This document shows positions 44,146-52,255 of a DNA stretch of 64,000 nt, one piece after another. Numbering within the stretch: position 1 is the stretch's first letter; each line of letters opens with the position of its first letter. Source of the DNA: Deltaproteobacteria bacterium (lineage in GTDB: Bacteria; Myxococcota_A; UBA796; SXON01); NCBI GenBank assembly GCA_947445035.1, contig CANFCK010000008.1, positions 1 through 64,000 of the forward strand. The letters are read 5' to 3'. The notes under the pieces were generated by a model that saw nothing but the letters and a program-made list of their open reading frames with translations, searched no databases and was not told the DNA's origin. The translations under genes were made by a program, and so were the position numbers.

Positions 44146-44940
44146 GTGAGCCCGCTCCGCCTCGATCTACACGTGCACAGTGACCGCTCGGACGGAAAAT
44201 ACCCGGTGGACGAGGTGCTCCGGCGCGCCGGCCTGGCCAAGATCGACGTCATCGCCATCGCCGACCACGATCTCGCCCCGGCGCTCCCTGCGGGGACCGT
44301 CGAGATCGAGGGGCACCCGGTCCGCCTGCTCGCCGCCGCCGAGGTCTCAGGGGCACACGACGGAAAAGAGCTTCATCTTCTTGTGTATTTTCGTGGGCAG
44401 CCTCCGGCGGAGGCGGTCGCCTTCCTCAAAGGACGCTCCCAAGCGCGGGCGGAACGGTTCGACAGCGCCGCAAAACGATTGGGCCTCTCCGACACGGCCG
44501 GCGCGGACGCACGCGCGGGGACCCTGTCCTTGACGCGTCATCACCTCGCTCAGGCCCTCACCCGGTCCGGAAAGGTCACCAAACAGTCGGACGCCTGGCG
44601 CCACCTCGGTCGCGATATCGTGCCGCTGATCGCGTTCACCTACCTCGAGGCCATCGCGCTCGCCCGCAGTTGGGGCGCGCTCACCAGTTGGGCACACCCA
44701 GCCTTGGCCGATGCGAATCTATACCTGGATACCTTCGTCAAGGCTGGACTTCAGGGTGTCGAAGCCTCGCGCCCAGGCCTGGATCGCCCCACCCGGAACG
44801 GGCTGCGCCGGCTAGCCAAGAAACACGAGATCCTGGTTACCGGCGGCTCGGATTGGCACGGCTGGTGGCCTGGAAACCTGGGCGACTTTCGCTTCGACGA
44901 CGAACACGCGCGGCGGTTCATCGAGCAGCTGGACGCGTGA
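44146..44940 (+). CDS. PHP-domain phosphoesterase
   Basis: 264 aa. The PHP metal-binding motifs are RLDLHVHSDRSDGKYPVDEV (motif I), IAIADHDLAPAL (motif II, a D-H-D triad), TSWAHPALADANLYL (motif III His) and GGSDWHGWWPGN (motif IV). It resembles RNase AM / 3',5'-nucleoside bisphosphate phosphatases of the TrpH group, but the exact substrate cannot be set. GTG 44146 start. It overlaps the next gene by 4 bp (GTGA). Confidence 0.88.
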   Translation: MSPLRLDLHVHSDRSDGKYPVDEVLRRAGLAKIDVIAIADHDLAPALPAGTVEIEGHPVRLLAAAEVSGAHDGKELHLLVYFRGQPPAEAVAFLKGRSQARAERFDSAAKRLGLSDTAGADARAGTLSLTRHHLAQALTRSGKVTKQSDAWRHLGRDIVPLIAFTYLEAIALARSWGALTSWAHPALADANLYLDTFVKAGLQGVEASRPGLDRPTRNGLRRLAKKHEILVTGGSDWHGWWPGNLGDFRFDDEHARRFIEQLDA

Positions 44941-45743
44941 GCGGCCGGCCGCTGGTGGTCTTCGGCGGAGGGGCACTGGGCGGTGCGGTGGCCCGGCTCG
45001 CGGCAAGCCGTGGGACGTCGGTGACGGTAGCGTCGCGGCAGCCGGGCGAACACGTCGGCTGGTGGCGGCGGGTGTGCGTGGGCGGAGATGCCCCTCTGGG
45101 TTGGTTGCCGACTCAGGCCGACGTGGTGATTGCGGTGGGTCCGGGGGCCGGGGAGCACGCCGCAGAGACCTGGGGCCCCGCCTTCTCGGCGTGGTGCGGG
45201 CGTCTCCGTAGTCTTCGGCCCGCTGGCGTGGTGATTGCAGGACCGGCCGGGCTGGTCGGCGGCGGCATCGACGCCTTCGACAGGGCCGCGCGCGTCCTTC
45301 GCCATGAAGGCGTCGCTGTGGTGCGGGTTCCGGCCCTCTTGGCCACGGAACGCGGCTGGGCCGGCGAGCTGGCCGCCGGTCTGCGCCGTGGACTCTGCCC
45401 GCGAGTGAGCCCCCGCCTGCCCGCCGCCCGGGCGCTGGTCGTGGAAGATGCAGCGCGCGTGGTGCTCTCCGAGCTGGGCGCTGAATCCGACGTGATCGTG
45501 ACCGGTCCGGCCTTGGTGACGGCTGAGGAGGTCATCCGCGCGCTGGAAGTTCGCTACGGGTCGTCCACCCGCCCGCGCCTTTTCGGAACCGGCGTTCCCC
45601 GCGAGGTCCAGGCCCGGCTGCGGGCCCAGGAGCAGCTCGAGGACGCTTGGGACGACACCCGATACGGAGCGAGGACCACGCTCGCCACCTGGGTGGAGCG
45701 ACAGCCCGGTCCGCGTCGGCGACGAGGCGAGCCCACACCCTGA
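44937..45743 (+). CDS. Rossmann-fold NAD(P)-binding protein
   Basis: 268 aa from GTG 44937, which overlaps the PHP stop. The N-terminal dinucleotide motif is VVFGGGALGGAVARLAASRG (GGGxxGG), followed by VTVASRQPGEHVG. The middle has VVIAGPAGLVGGGIDAFDRA and ARVLRHEGVAVVRVPALL, as in extended short-chain dehydrogenases/NAD-dependent epimerases, but a clear YxxxK is not visible. The C-terminus is Arg-rich. It may be a non-enzymatic or divergent epimerase relative. Confidence 0.65.
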   Translation: MSGRPLVVFGGGALGGAVARLAASRGTSVTVASRQPGEHVGWWRRVCVGGDAPLGWLPTQADVVIAVGPGAGEHAAETWGPAFSAWCGRLRSLRPAGVVIAGPAGLVGGGIDAFDRAARVLRHEGVAVVRVPALLATERGWAGELAAGLRRGLCPRVSPRLPAARALVVEDAARVVLSELGAESDVIVTGPALVTAEEVIRALEVRYGSSTRPRLFGTGVPREVQARLRAQEQLEDAWDDTRYGARTTLATWVERQPGPRRRRGEPTP

Positions 45744-45798
45744 ATCTCGCTTCACATTTGGCGCCGCTGCGTTAATCGACCCGACAACGGGAGCCATC

Positions 45799-46116
45799 AT
45801 GGCCGAGACCGCCGAGTTCTTCGATACCTACATGCCCCAGAAGTTGATCGACAAGCCAGACCTGATCAAGACCAACGCCATCTTCCGCTTTGACGTGGGC
45901 GGTGCGGGGAACTGGGTCATCGACCTGAAGACCCCCCCTGGCGCCGTGCGGGCGGTGGATGCGAACGAGCCCGCGGACTGTGTCATCACGGTGGCCAAGG
46001 CCGACTGGGAAAAGGTGCTCGACAACCCGGGTCTTGCCATGCAGCTGTTCATGACGGGCAAGCTCAAGGCCAGCAACATCGGTCTCGCGATGGCGCTTCA
46101 GAAGATCCTGGGCTGA
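45799..46116 (+). CDS. SCP2 sterol-transfer-domain protein
   Basis: 105 aa, all one SCP2 domain: IFRFDVGGAGNWVIDLKTPP, DCVITVAKADWEKVLDNPGL, AMQLFMTGKLKASNIGLAMA and the closing LQKILG. SCP2 domains bind sterols, acyl-CoA or other lipids in a hydrophobic pocket. ATG 45799 has a GGGAGCC site. Stand-alone bacterial SCP2 proteins are often near lipid catabolism genes; here a GMC oxidoreductase lies on the opposite strand nearby. Confidence 0.92.
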   Translation: MAETAEFFDTYMPQKLIDKPDLIKTNAIFRFDVGGAGNWVIDLKTPPGAVRAVDANEPADCVITVAKADWEKVLDNPGLAMQLFMTGKLKASNIGLAMALQKILG

Positions 46117-46135
46117 TCTCCGCGGCGCGGCGGTA

Positions 46136-46618
46136 TCAGGCCGTCGCGCTCGCCCAGCGCTTTTCGGCGCTGGCCAGGAGGTCCCGGTGGGCGCGGTCCT
46201 CTTCTGCCATTTTTTGGAGAAGGTCGCCAAACTCGGGGAAGACCTTGAAGAACTGAATCCGGCCGTGGAGCTCGGCCGCGTGCTCTTCCACCCACCGCGC
46301 CAGTTGCAGGGCACGGCCGATGGTCACGCCGTCCCGCTCGGCGCCCTCCCGAGCCGCACGGACCTCGGCGAGGAACTTCCGGGCTTCATCCTCCTCGACT
46401 TCGAACTTCTGCACGCCCATCTCGGGCATCCCCGCCAGCGCGGACTGGTGGATGCGGATGCTGGCGGCGTGGTAGCGCTCCGCCTCGGCGTAGTTCATCC
46501 AGAAGTAGACCAGCTCGCGACGGTGTGAGAACCGTTTGGCGAAAACTTCGTAGAGGGCTGCACACTCGAGCTCGATCGCGACCGCCACTTCGAGCACATC
46601 TTTCCAGGTCGACGCCAT
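46136..46618 (-). CDS. Ferritin-like / rubrerythrin-like protein
   Basis: 160 aa and mostly helical, with the four-helix-bundle iron pattern: Glu in AIELECAALYEVFAKRF, ExxH in NYAEAERYHAASIRIH, Glu in WVEEHAAELHGRIQF and AEEDRAHRDLL near the C-terminus. No rubredoxin (CxxC) tail is present. It may bind di-iron and handle peroxide or oxygen. ATG 46618 has a strong GGAGGG site and TACACT 20 bp upstream of it could be a -10. Confidence 0.75.
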   Translation of the reverse strand: MASTWKDVLEVAVAIELECAALYEVFAKRFSHRRELVYFWMNYAEAERYHAASIRIHQSALAGMPEMGVQKFEVEEDEARKFLAEVRAAREGAERDGVTIGRALQLARWVEEHAAELHGRIQFFKVFPEFGDLLQKMAEEDRAHRDLLASAEKRWASATA

Positions 46619-46638
46619 CGGTCCCTCCGAGTCTGTTG

Positions 46639-46644
46639 AGTGTA
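46639..46644 (-). promoter_or_regulatory. Candidate -10 element of the ferritin-like gene
   Basis: TACACT on the - strand, 20 bp before the ATG at 46618, in the 50-bp gap behind the GMC oxidoreductase gene. It matches four of six consensus bases; no convincing -35 is seen. Confidence 0.3.
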
Positions 46645-46668
46645 ACGCCGGCCGTGGCGGGTCGCGCC

Positions 46669-48186
46669 TCAGGTCTCGGCCAGGATGCCGTCGGCGACCA
46701 CGTCGGACAGGGCGTATATGGTCAGCTGCGGGTTGACGCCGGATGCGGTGGGAAACAGGCTCCCGTCGGCTACATAGAGGTTCTGGTAGGCCCACATCCG
46801 GCCTGTCGGGGACACTGCACCGACCGCGGGGCTGTGCCCCATTCGCGCTGTGCCCATCTGGTGAAAGCAGAAAAGCGCCACCTCGCCCGGACCCCAGCCC
46901 ACGTCGTCGAGTTTCCGCAGGTCCTTGGTGGAGCGAATCATCGTGAGGCGACTGTGTCCGGTCACCACGGCGCTGGCGCCCGCGGCCAGCCACGCTTCGG
47001 CACAGTGCGCCGTCGCCTCTTTCAGGCGCCAGGCATCTTCTTTGGCCAGGCTCCAACGGACGGACGGGCGGCCTTTGCCGACCCCGATGCTGCCTGGCAC
47101 CTTGTCGCGCAAGAGCAGGCCCGCGGCGCTGAACTCGTTGTACCGGCGGAGCATGTCTTGGCGCTCCCAGCCAAGTCCCGGGAAGATGGTCGCGGTGATG
47201 CCGGGCGGCGCCCCGATGCCTTCGATGAGGACGCCCGTCGGGTGGCCGTGGAGGACATCCGAGAACTCCGAGATGTAATAGCCCTGTTTGATCCCTTCGT
47301 AGTTGGCGACCCGTTCGCCGGGGTACCAGCCACAGACCGGCGAGCCCGGGTGCGTCCAGAAGTTCTGGCCCAGGTGACCAGAGGGGTCGTCGACGCCCGA
47401 AGACAGGAGCAGGTACGGGGTATGGATGGCGCCCCCGCTCACCACGATCACGTCCGCATCGATGCGGAAGGAGCCTCGCGGCTGCCGGGCGTGGTCGAGC
47501 AGGGTGCCCTCCACGGCGATGGCGCGGCCGGCCTCGGTGATCACCCGGTCGACCCGCGCGTCGGTGAGCAGCGTGGCTCCGGAGGTCGTCGCCAGCGGAA
47601 CGAAGGTGATCGCCGCCGATTGTTTGGCGTTGTAGCTACACCCGAGGTCGCAAAAGCCGCTGCCGTAGCAATCCTTGGCGTTGCGATGGAAGGTGTCGCC
47701 GGCCCAGCCCAGGGCTTCGGTGCCGCGGCGGAGCTTGTCGTTGTTCAGGTTGAGGTTCTCGACCGGGAGCTTGCGGACGTGGAGGATATCCTCAATCTTC
47801 TCGAAGCGCGGCCGCATCTTCTCGGGGGTGAGCTCCGGAAGGCCGAAGCGAGCCACCCAGTCGTACAACAGCCGATCGGGGGTCCGGAAGCAGTCGAGGT
47901 AGTTCACCACCGAGCTGCCACCGACGACGCGTCCGTGCAGCATCGCCATCGAGCCGTCGTCCGTCGTGCGCAGCCCGGCCTCGTGGTACAGTTTGCGCAT
48001 CATCTCGCCTTCGCGCTGCGAAAACTCGGCGGCGGAGATGTACGATCCGGCATCGATCATCACCACGTCGCGCCCAGCCTCAGCCATCCGTTTGGCGATG
48101 GTGCTACCGCCAGGGCCGGTTCCGACGACGACAACTTGGGCCGTTTTCAAAAAAGGGGTCGCGACCGTATTCCCGGAGAGCCTCAC
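46669..48186 (-). CDS. GMC-family flavin oxidoreductase
   Basis: 505 aa. FAD motif VVVVGTGPGGSTIAKRMAEA, then MLHGRVVGGSSVVNYLDCF (GMC signature region), a cysteine cluster CYGSGFCDLGCSYNAKQSA and the C-terminal HQMGTARMGHSP, YVADGSLFPTASGVNPQLTI motifs. GTG 48186 is the likely start because it overlaps the upstream stop (GTGA). It is coupled to a gluconate-2-dehydrogenase-subunit-3-like gene, so the pair may be a periplasmic alcohol or sugar dehydrogenase, or a cholesterol-oxidase-like enzyme. Confidence 0.88.
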   Translation of the reverse strand: MRLSGNTVATPFLKTAQVVVVGTGPGGSTIAKRMAEAGRDVVMIDAGSYISAAEFSQREGEMMRKLYHEAGLRTTDDGSMAMLHGRVVGGSSVVNYLDCFRTPDRLLYDWVARFGLPELTPEKMRPRFEKIEDILHVRKLPVENLNLNNDKLRRGTEALGWAGDTFHRNAKDCYGSGFCDLGCSYNAKQSAAITFVPLATTSGATLLTDARVDRVITEAGRAIAVEGTLLDHARQPRGSFRIDADVIVVSGGAIHTPYLLLSSGVDDPSGHLGQNFWTHPGSPVCGWYPGERVANYEGIKQGYYISEFSDVLHGHPTGVLIEGIGAPPGITATIFPGLGWERQDMLRRYNEFSAAGLLLRDKVPGSIGVGKGRPSVRWSLAKEDAWRLKEATAHCAEAWLAAGASAVVTGHSRLTMIRSTKDLRKLDDVGWGPGEVALFCFHQMGTARMGHSPAVGAVSPTGRMWAYQNLYVADGSLFPTASGVNPQLTIYALSDVVADGILAET

Positions 48187-48704
48187 GTCGGCTCCCCGAA
48201 GCGCAGAGGGTGTACTGGCAGGAGGTGCCGACCGAGCCACGGGCCGGGGTACGCGATGTCGGTGTAGACGGCCTCGTCGGTGTAGCAGTGAGACAGCACC
48301 AGCTGCCGCAGCGCCTGGCCAATCTGACGGCGGAACCCCACTCGGCTCTGCAGCCAATCCTCCAACGCCGCGCCCTGATCGGCCTCGGAGAGGGTGACAA
48401 ACGGATGCACGGTCGGGACGAGTGCGCGCGAGAGCAGGTCGAAGGTGCTGGGCAGGGACGCCAGCAGCGCCTGCTGGCTGTCGTCCATGAAGCCGAGCGT
48501 TTCCGGGAGGCTCGTCCGCAGCGACAGCGCGTCGGCGCCAGGGCCGTACAAGACGCGAGCGAGGGCCCCAATCACGTCCAGGTCGGCGTCACCGAAGCGC
48601 GCCTTGGGAGGCGGGAGGGCGGCTTGGAGGGATGTCGGAACCAGGAGGACGGCGGACGCGGCGCCGAGGGCCATTAGGGTGCGGCGGGTGACGGGCGCGG
48701 CCAC
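48183..48704 (-). CDS. Gluconate 2-dehydrogenase subunit 3-like protein with Tat-type signal
   Basis: 173 aa. The N-terminus APVTRRTLMALGAASAVLLV has the twin-arginine and hydrophobic stretch of a Tat signal. The mature part is like the small subunit of membrane dehydrogenases: DADLDVIGALARVLYGPGAD, LVLSHCYTDEAVYTDIAYPG and GPWLGRH. GTG 48704 start is needed to include the RR pair. Coupled to the GMC gene, it may carry the flavoprotein across the membrane as a hitchhiker. Confidence 0.8.
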   Translation of the reverse strand: MAAPVTRRTLMALGAASAVLLVPTSLQAALPPPKARFGDADLDVIGALARVLYGPGADALSLRTSLPETLGFMDDSQQALLASLPSTFDLLSRALVPTVHPFVTLSEADQGAALEDWLQSRVGFRRQIGQALRQLVLSHCYTDEAVYTDIAYPGPWLGRHLLPVHPLRFGEPT

Positions 48705-48736
48705 AATCCGGGCGTATCGCGGCGGCGGTCGCGCGC

Positions 48737-50389
48737 TCAGCTTTGGCGACGTCGCATCCAGGTGCCCACGGCGCCGAGCACGGCGAGGCCGGGGACGAGG
48801 AACACCGAGAGCAGACCGGAGACCAGCATGCCCACGGTGTCGAGCGTCAGCTTGCCCTTCTTCCCTTCGTTGGCGTGGATGGTGATCGCTGCGGTGTCAC
48901 CGCGAACCCAGGCCAGGCTGTTGAGCGCGAGGTCGGCGTTGTCCCCAGCGAGGGACAGCATGTTGGTGGCGAACATGGCACTGCCGAGGATGACCACCCG
49001 CCCGCCCGCCTTGTCTGCCAGCTCTGGCGGCGCCTCGGCGACGATCGGCGCCAAGACCGGCGCGCCTTCGCTTGGGGCGACCGGCGCATCGGCAGCGCGG
49101 CGTGTCGAAACGGCCGCTGGGTCGTTGATCTCGACCGCGACGGCGAGGGGCACGTTCCCCTCGCGCTCACCGCCATCTGGCTGGGCTGGCACCGTAGGAT
49201 CGACTAGAGAGTTGACTTCGGCCCAGCTGGATTCGCCGGCGTTCATCAGCTCGAAGACCGAGATGCCCTCGATCGCAGGTCCGGCCCCGACGCTGCGAGC
49301 GCGCGGAAATGCAACGAGGTCACGCAGCTTCTCGGTGATGGCGTGCGCGGCGAGATCCGGACCGCCGAGGCCGATGGACGTCTGCCCCATGCCGGTAAGT
49401 TCGCGTCCGGGGGCGAGGACGATGTCGTCCGCCATCCGAATGCCGTAGCGGCTCATGTCGGCCGCGGTGTTCGGCGTCCGCATCGGTTCGAGCATCACGA
49501 AAAGATGCCCACCGGCCGTCACATACTCGGCGAGCCGGTCGAGCTCGCTGGGGAGGAGGTCGGTACGCGGGCCGGCCACCAGCACGGCGTCGCAGATTTC
49601 GGGCGCGGGTTGCTCCTTCAAGGGTTCAATCGTGCGAAGGGTGAAGTTCTGACTGGCGAGCCTAGCAAAGACGAGGCCCATGCCATCGGGCCCGTCGCTG
49701 TCGGTGAGGTCCGCTTCCCCGTGCCCGGTCACCGCACAAAGGGTGTGGGTCACGTCCGAGGTGACGCGGATCAGCGCGTTGGTCAACTCTTCTTCGCCGA
49801 AGCCGGCGGTGATCCGCTCCACACGCTCGCCGGCCCGCACGATGACGGTACCGTTGGCAGAGGTGATGCCCTCCTCGTTGGTGGCGAGAAGGTCGGCATA
49901 GGGGTCGTGGTACGAGACGGTGACGAAGGTGCTCTCGGCGCTGTAGCGCTCGGCGAGGTCCTTGAAGTTGCGCTCGCCCGGGCTCCCAGTGGGGAAGAAC
50001 GCCCGAAGCTGAACGGCTCGGTCCAAACCGCGAGCGGTGGTCAGCGACTGCTCGGCAAGCGAGTAGTGCTTATTCTCGGTGAAGTCCCACTTTTTGTCAT
50101 AGCGGTTGCCGATCACGTTCGCGGCGATGGCGACGCCGAGGCCGACGAGGAGCAGCAGGCCGGCGGTGAAGCTGCGACCGACGGTCTGGTCCTTTCCGAC
50201 CTGAGAGAGCGAGCCCCAATCCAGGAAAAGCCACGCCGCCACCAAGAGTGCGCCCACCGCGCCGACGGCGTGGAACCATGACGGCACGTCGCCCGACGTC
50301 GTGAGTTGGGTCAGGACGAGGAAGCCGAAAAGCCACGCTGCGACGGCAAAGGCACCGACAACTGCGAACAACCATCCGAGAGCGCGCAT
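48737..50389 (-). CDS. gldG: GldG-type ABC accessory membrane protein
   Basis: 550 aa. Three or so N-terminal TM segments (ALGWLFAVVGAFAVAAWLFG, GLLLLVGLGVAIAANVIG), a large extracytoplasmic part starting with YDKKWDFTENKHYSLAEQSL, a hallmark of GldG/ABC-type proteins, and a closing TM (MLVSGLLSVFLVPGLAVLGA). It has VTGHGEADLTDSDGPDG, typical of the DUF4350/GldG domain. Start ATG 50389 lies within 3 bp of the gldF stop. Forms an ABC system with the next two genes; role in gliding not implied outside Bacteroidota. Confidence 0.85.
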   Translation of the reverse strand: MRALGWLFAVVGAFAVAAWLFGFLVLTQLTTSGDVPSWFHAVGAVGALLVAAWLFLDWGSLSQVGKDQTVGRSFTAGLLLLVGLGVAIAANVIGNRYDKKWDFTENKHYSLAEQSLTTARGLDRAVQLRAFFPTGSPGERNFKDLAERYSAESTFVTVSYHDPYADLLATNEEGITSANGTVIVRAGERVERITAGFGEEELTNALIRVTSDVTHTLCAVTGHGEADLTDSDGPDGMGLVFARLASQNFTLRTIEPLKEQPAPEICDAVLVAGPRTDLLPSELDRLAEYVTAGGHLFVMLEPMRTPNTAADMSRYGIRMADDIVLAPGRELTGMGQTSIGLGGPDLAAHAITEKLRDLVAFPRARSVGAGPAIEGISVFELMNAGESSWAEVNSLVDPTVPAQPDGGEREGNVPLAVAVEINDPAAVSTRRAADAPVAPSEGAPVLAPIVAEAPPELADKAGGRVVILGSAMFATNMLSLAGDNADLALNSLAWVRGDTAAITIHANEGKKGKLTLDTVGMLVSGLLSVFLVPGLAVLGAVGTWMRRRQS

Positions 50390-50391
50390 GG

Positions 50392-51144
50392 TTACCGCCA
50401 CCGAAGCGCTTCCACCCGTTGGGTGGTCGCGAATAGAAAGAATAGGATCGTCGATGAGAAGTACACCACATCATTGATGTGCACCACCCCGCCGCTCATG
50501 GTGTCGAAGTGGCTGAGCATCGAGATGTGGCCGAGGATCGTGCCGAGCGAGCTTTCGCCCAAGGCCGCGCCGAACCAGCCGATGATCCACAAAGTGAGCG
50601 ACAGGGAGAAAGACATGGCCAAGGCGACAAGCTGGTTGTCAGTCACGGAGGAGGCGAACAAACCGATCGCCACAAAGACGGCCATCAACAGGGTGAAGCT
50701 CCCATAGGATGCAAGCATCACGCCGCCGTCGGGTTCGCCCATCCAGTACATCATCGCCGGGAGGTACAGGGTGGTAGAGATCATCACGAGCACGAAGGCC
50801 AAGGCGCCGAAGTATTTGCCCAGCGTGATCTGCAGCGAGCTGACCGGTGACGTCAGCAGGAGCTCGATGCTCCGTTCACGCCGGTCTTGCGCGATGAGGC
50901 CCATCGTGACCGCTGGGATGAGCAGCAGGCCGATCACCGTGAGGTTGCCGAAGAAGCCCTGGACGACGCCCTCGGTGAGTCCTTCCTCCATCCCGAGTTG
51001 CATCGATTGATTGGCGATTTGAACCAGGACCACGTTGTAGAAAAGGGCAGCGATGAGCGTGAAGACCACCAGGCATATCCACCCGATGGGCCCGGTGAGG
51101 TAGCCGCCAAGCTCCCGTTTTGCGATGACGAGGATCGGTTTCAT
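50392..51144 (-). CDS. gldF: GldF-type ABC-2 permease
   Basis: A 250-aa permease with six hydrophobic segments: IGWICLVVFTLIAALFYNVV, NLTVIGLLLIPAVTMGLIAQ, then DRRERSIELLLTSPVSS (the conserved cytoplasmic loop of ABC-2 permeases), YFGALAFVLVMISTTLYLPA and others. It starts with KPILVIAKRELGGYLTGP. Its ATG overlaps the gldA stop by 4 bp and gldG follows at once. Confidence 0.88.
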   Translation of the reverse strand: MKPILVIAKRELGGYLTGPIGWICLVVFTLIAALFYNVVLVQIANQSMQLGMEEGLTEGVVQGFFGNLTVIGLLLIPAVTMGLIAQDRRERSIELLLTSPVSSLQITLGKYFGALAFVLVMISTTLYLPAMMYWMGEPDGGVMLASYGSFTLLMAVFVAIGLFASSVTDNQLVALAMSFSLSLTLWIIGWFGAALGESSLGTILGHISMLSHFDTMSGGVVHINDVVYFSSTILFFLFATTQRVEALRWR

Positions 51145-52037
51145 GCCTTGGCCTCAGCGCCCATCAGGCGCAGGTAGACTTCCTCGAGATGTTCTTTGCC
51201 GTCTAGCGCCAGCAGGCCGAACGGCACGGCTGCTGCCGCGACTTCCGCACGCACGTCCCGCGAGGTGCGAAGCGTGTAGATCGAGCCCGCCTGTTCGAGC
51301 GCGAGCACGCCGTCCACGGCGGCCAGAGCGACCTGCGCCCCCTCAGGGCGCGCCAGCTCGAGACGAACCACCCGGGCGGTACCGGAGAGGTTCCCGATGT
51401 CGTCCTGCGCGAGGATTCGCCCTTTGCCGATGAAGATGACCCGGTTGCAGATCGCCTCGATTTCGCCGAGCACATGCGTGGACAAGATGATCGTCCGGTC
51501 CCCCGCGGCGAGCGTGCGGATGAGCTCGCGAATCTCAACCCGTTGGGCCGGATCCAGCCCCGAGGTCGGCTCGTCAAGCACCAAGACCTTGGGATCGTGG
51601 ACCAGCGCCTGCGCGAGCCCGACGCGCTGCCGGTAGCCCTTCGACAAATGGTCGATCAGCCGATGGGAAACGTCGGTGAGCCCGACACGCGACAGCGCGA
51701 GGTTGGTGGCGGCCGCTACGTCCGGAACCCGCTTGAGCGACGCCGCGTAGCTGACGTACGAACGCACCGTCATGTTGGTGTACAGCGGCGGGACCTCCGG
51801 GCTGTACCCGAGCATGGCCTGAACCGTGCGCGGATCTTCTGCGACATCGACGCCATCGACCTTGGCGGTGCCCGACGACGCCCCCAGGGAACCGGCGATG
51901 ACGCGCATCGTGGTGCTTTTGCCGGCGCCGTTGGGGCCGAGAAAGCCAACGACCTCGCCCTTTTGGACGACAAACGACACGTCGTCGATCGCGGTGTTGG
52001 CGCCGTAGCGCTTCGTAAGGCCTTGTACCTCGATCAT
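51141..52037 (-). CDS. gldA: GldA-type ABC transporter ATP-binding protein
   Basis: 298 aa. Walker A FLGPNGAGKSTTMRVIAG, Q-loop region YSPEVPPLYTNMTV, signature LSKGYRQRVGLAQAL, Walker B VLVLDEPTSGLDP and switch STHVLGEIEAI. The C-terminal ~80 residues (GTARVVRLELARPEGAQVAL) are the usual accessory domain. With gldF and gldG it makes an export-type ABC system. ATG 52037 gives MIEVQGLTKRYG. Confidence 0.93.
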   Translation of the reverse strand: MIEVQGLTKRYGANTAIDDVSFVVQKGEVVGFLGPNGAGKSTTMRVIAGSLGASSGTAKVDGVDVAEDPRTVQAMLGYSPEVPPLYTNMTVRSYVSYAASLKRVPDVAAATNLALSRVGLTDVSHRLIDHLSKGYRQRVGLAQALVHDPKVLVLDEPTSGLDPAQRVEIRELIRTLAAGDRTIILSTHVLGEIEAICNRVIFIGKGRILAQDDIGNLSGTARVVRLELARPEGAQVALAAVDGVLALEQAGSIYTLRTSRDVRAEVAAAAVPFGLLALDGKEHLEEVYLRLMGAEAKA

Positions 52038-52255
52038 GCTGTAGCCATGCCCGGTTCGGAGGGGGCCGGTGGTAACCGGCCGATGCCCCGGCGTCGACCG
52101 TGCGGAGCAGGGCGGTCGGCGATTCACATTTCGTGACGGGAGCAGTTGCGGAGGGGGGGGGAGAGCGCCACGCACGGCGCGTTGCCGACGCGACGTGGGC
52201 GGCAGGCCGGAGACCGCAAGTTCACGTGATAGAGTGCCATTGCCCAGGGTCGCGC
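52038..52255. promoter_or_regulatory. 218-bp divergent spacer: hairpin, G9 tract and presumed promoters
   Basis: It separates gldA (-) from the MopE operon (+) and holds no gene that I can support. GGCCGGT-ggta-ACCGGCC (52064-52081) is a perfect 7-bp hairpin. A run of nine G (52153-52161) lies about 95 bp before the operon start. No clear -35/-10 pair is visible for the operon; TAGAGT near 52231 is the best -10 guess. Confidence 0.45.

Noticed and set aside
52100-52255. Longer start for the 1413-aa MopE gene
   Set aside because: The extra 52 residues hold no signal peptide and would bury the lipobox.
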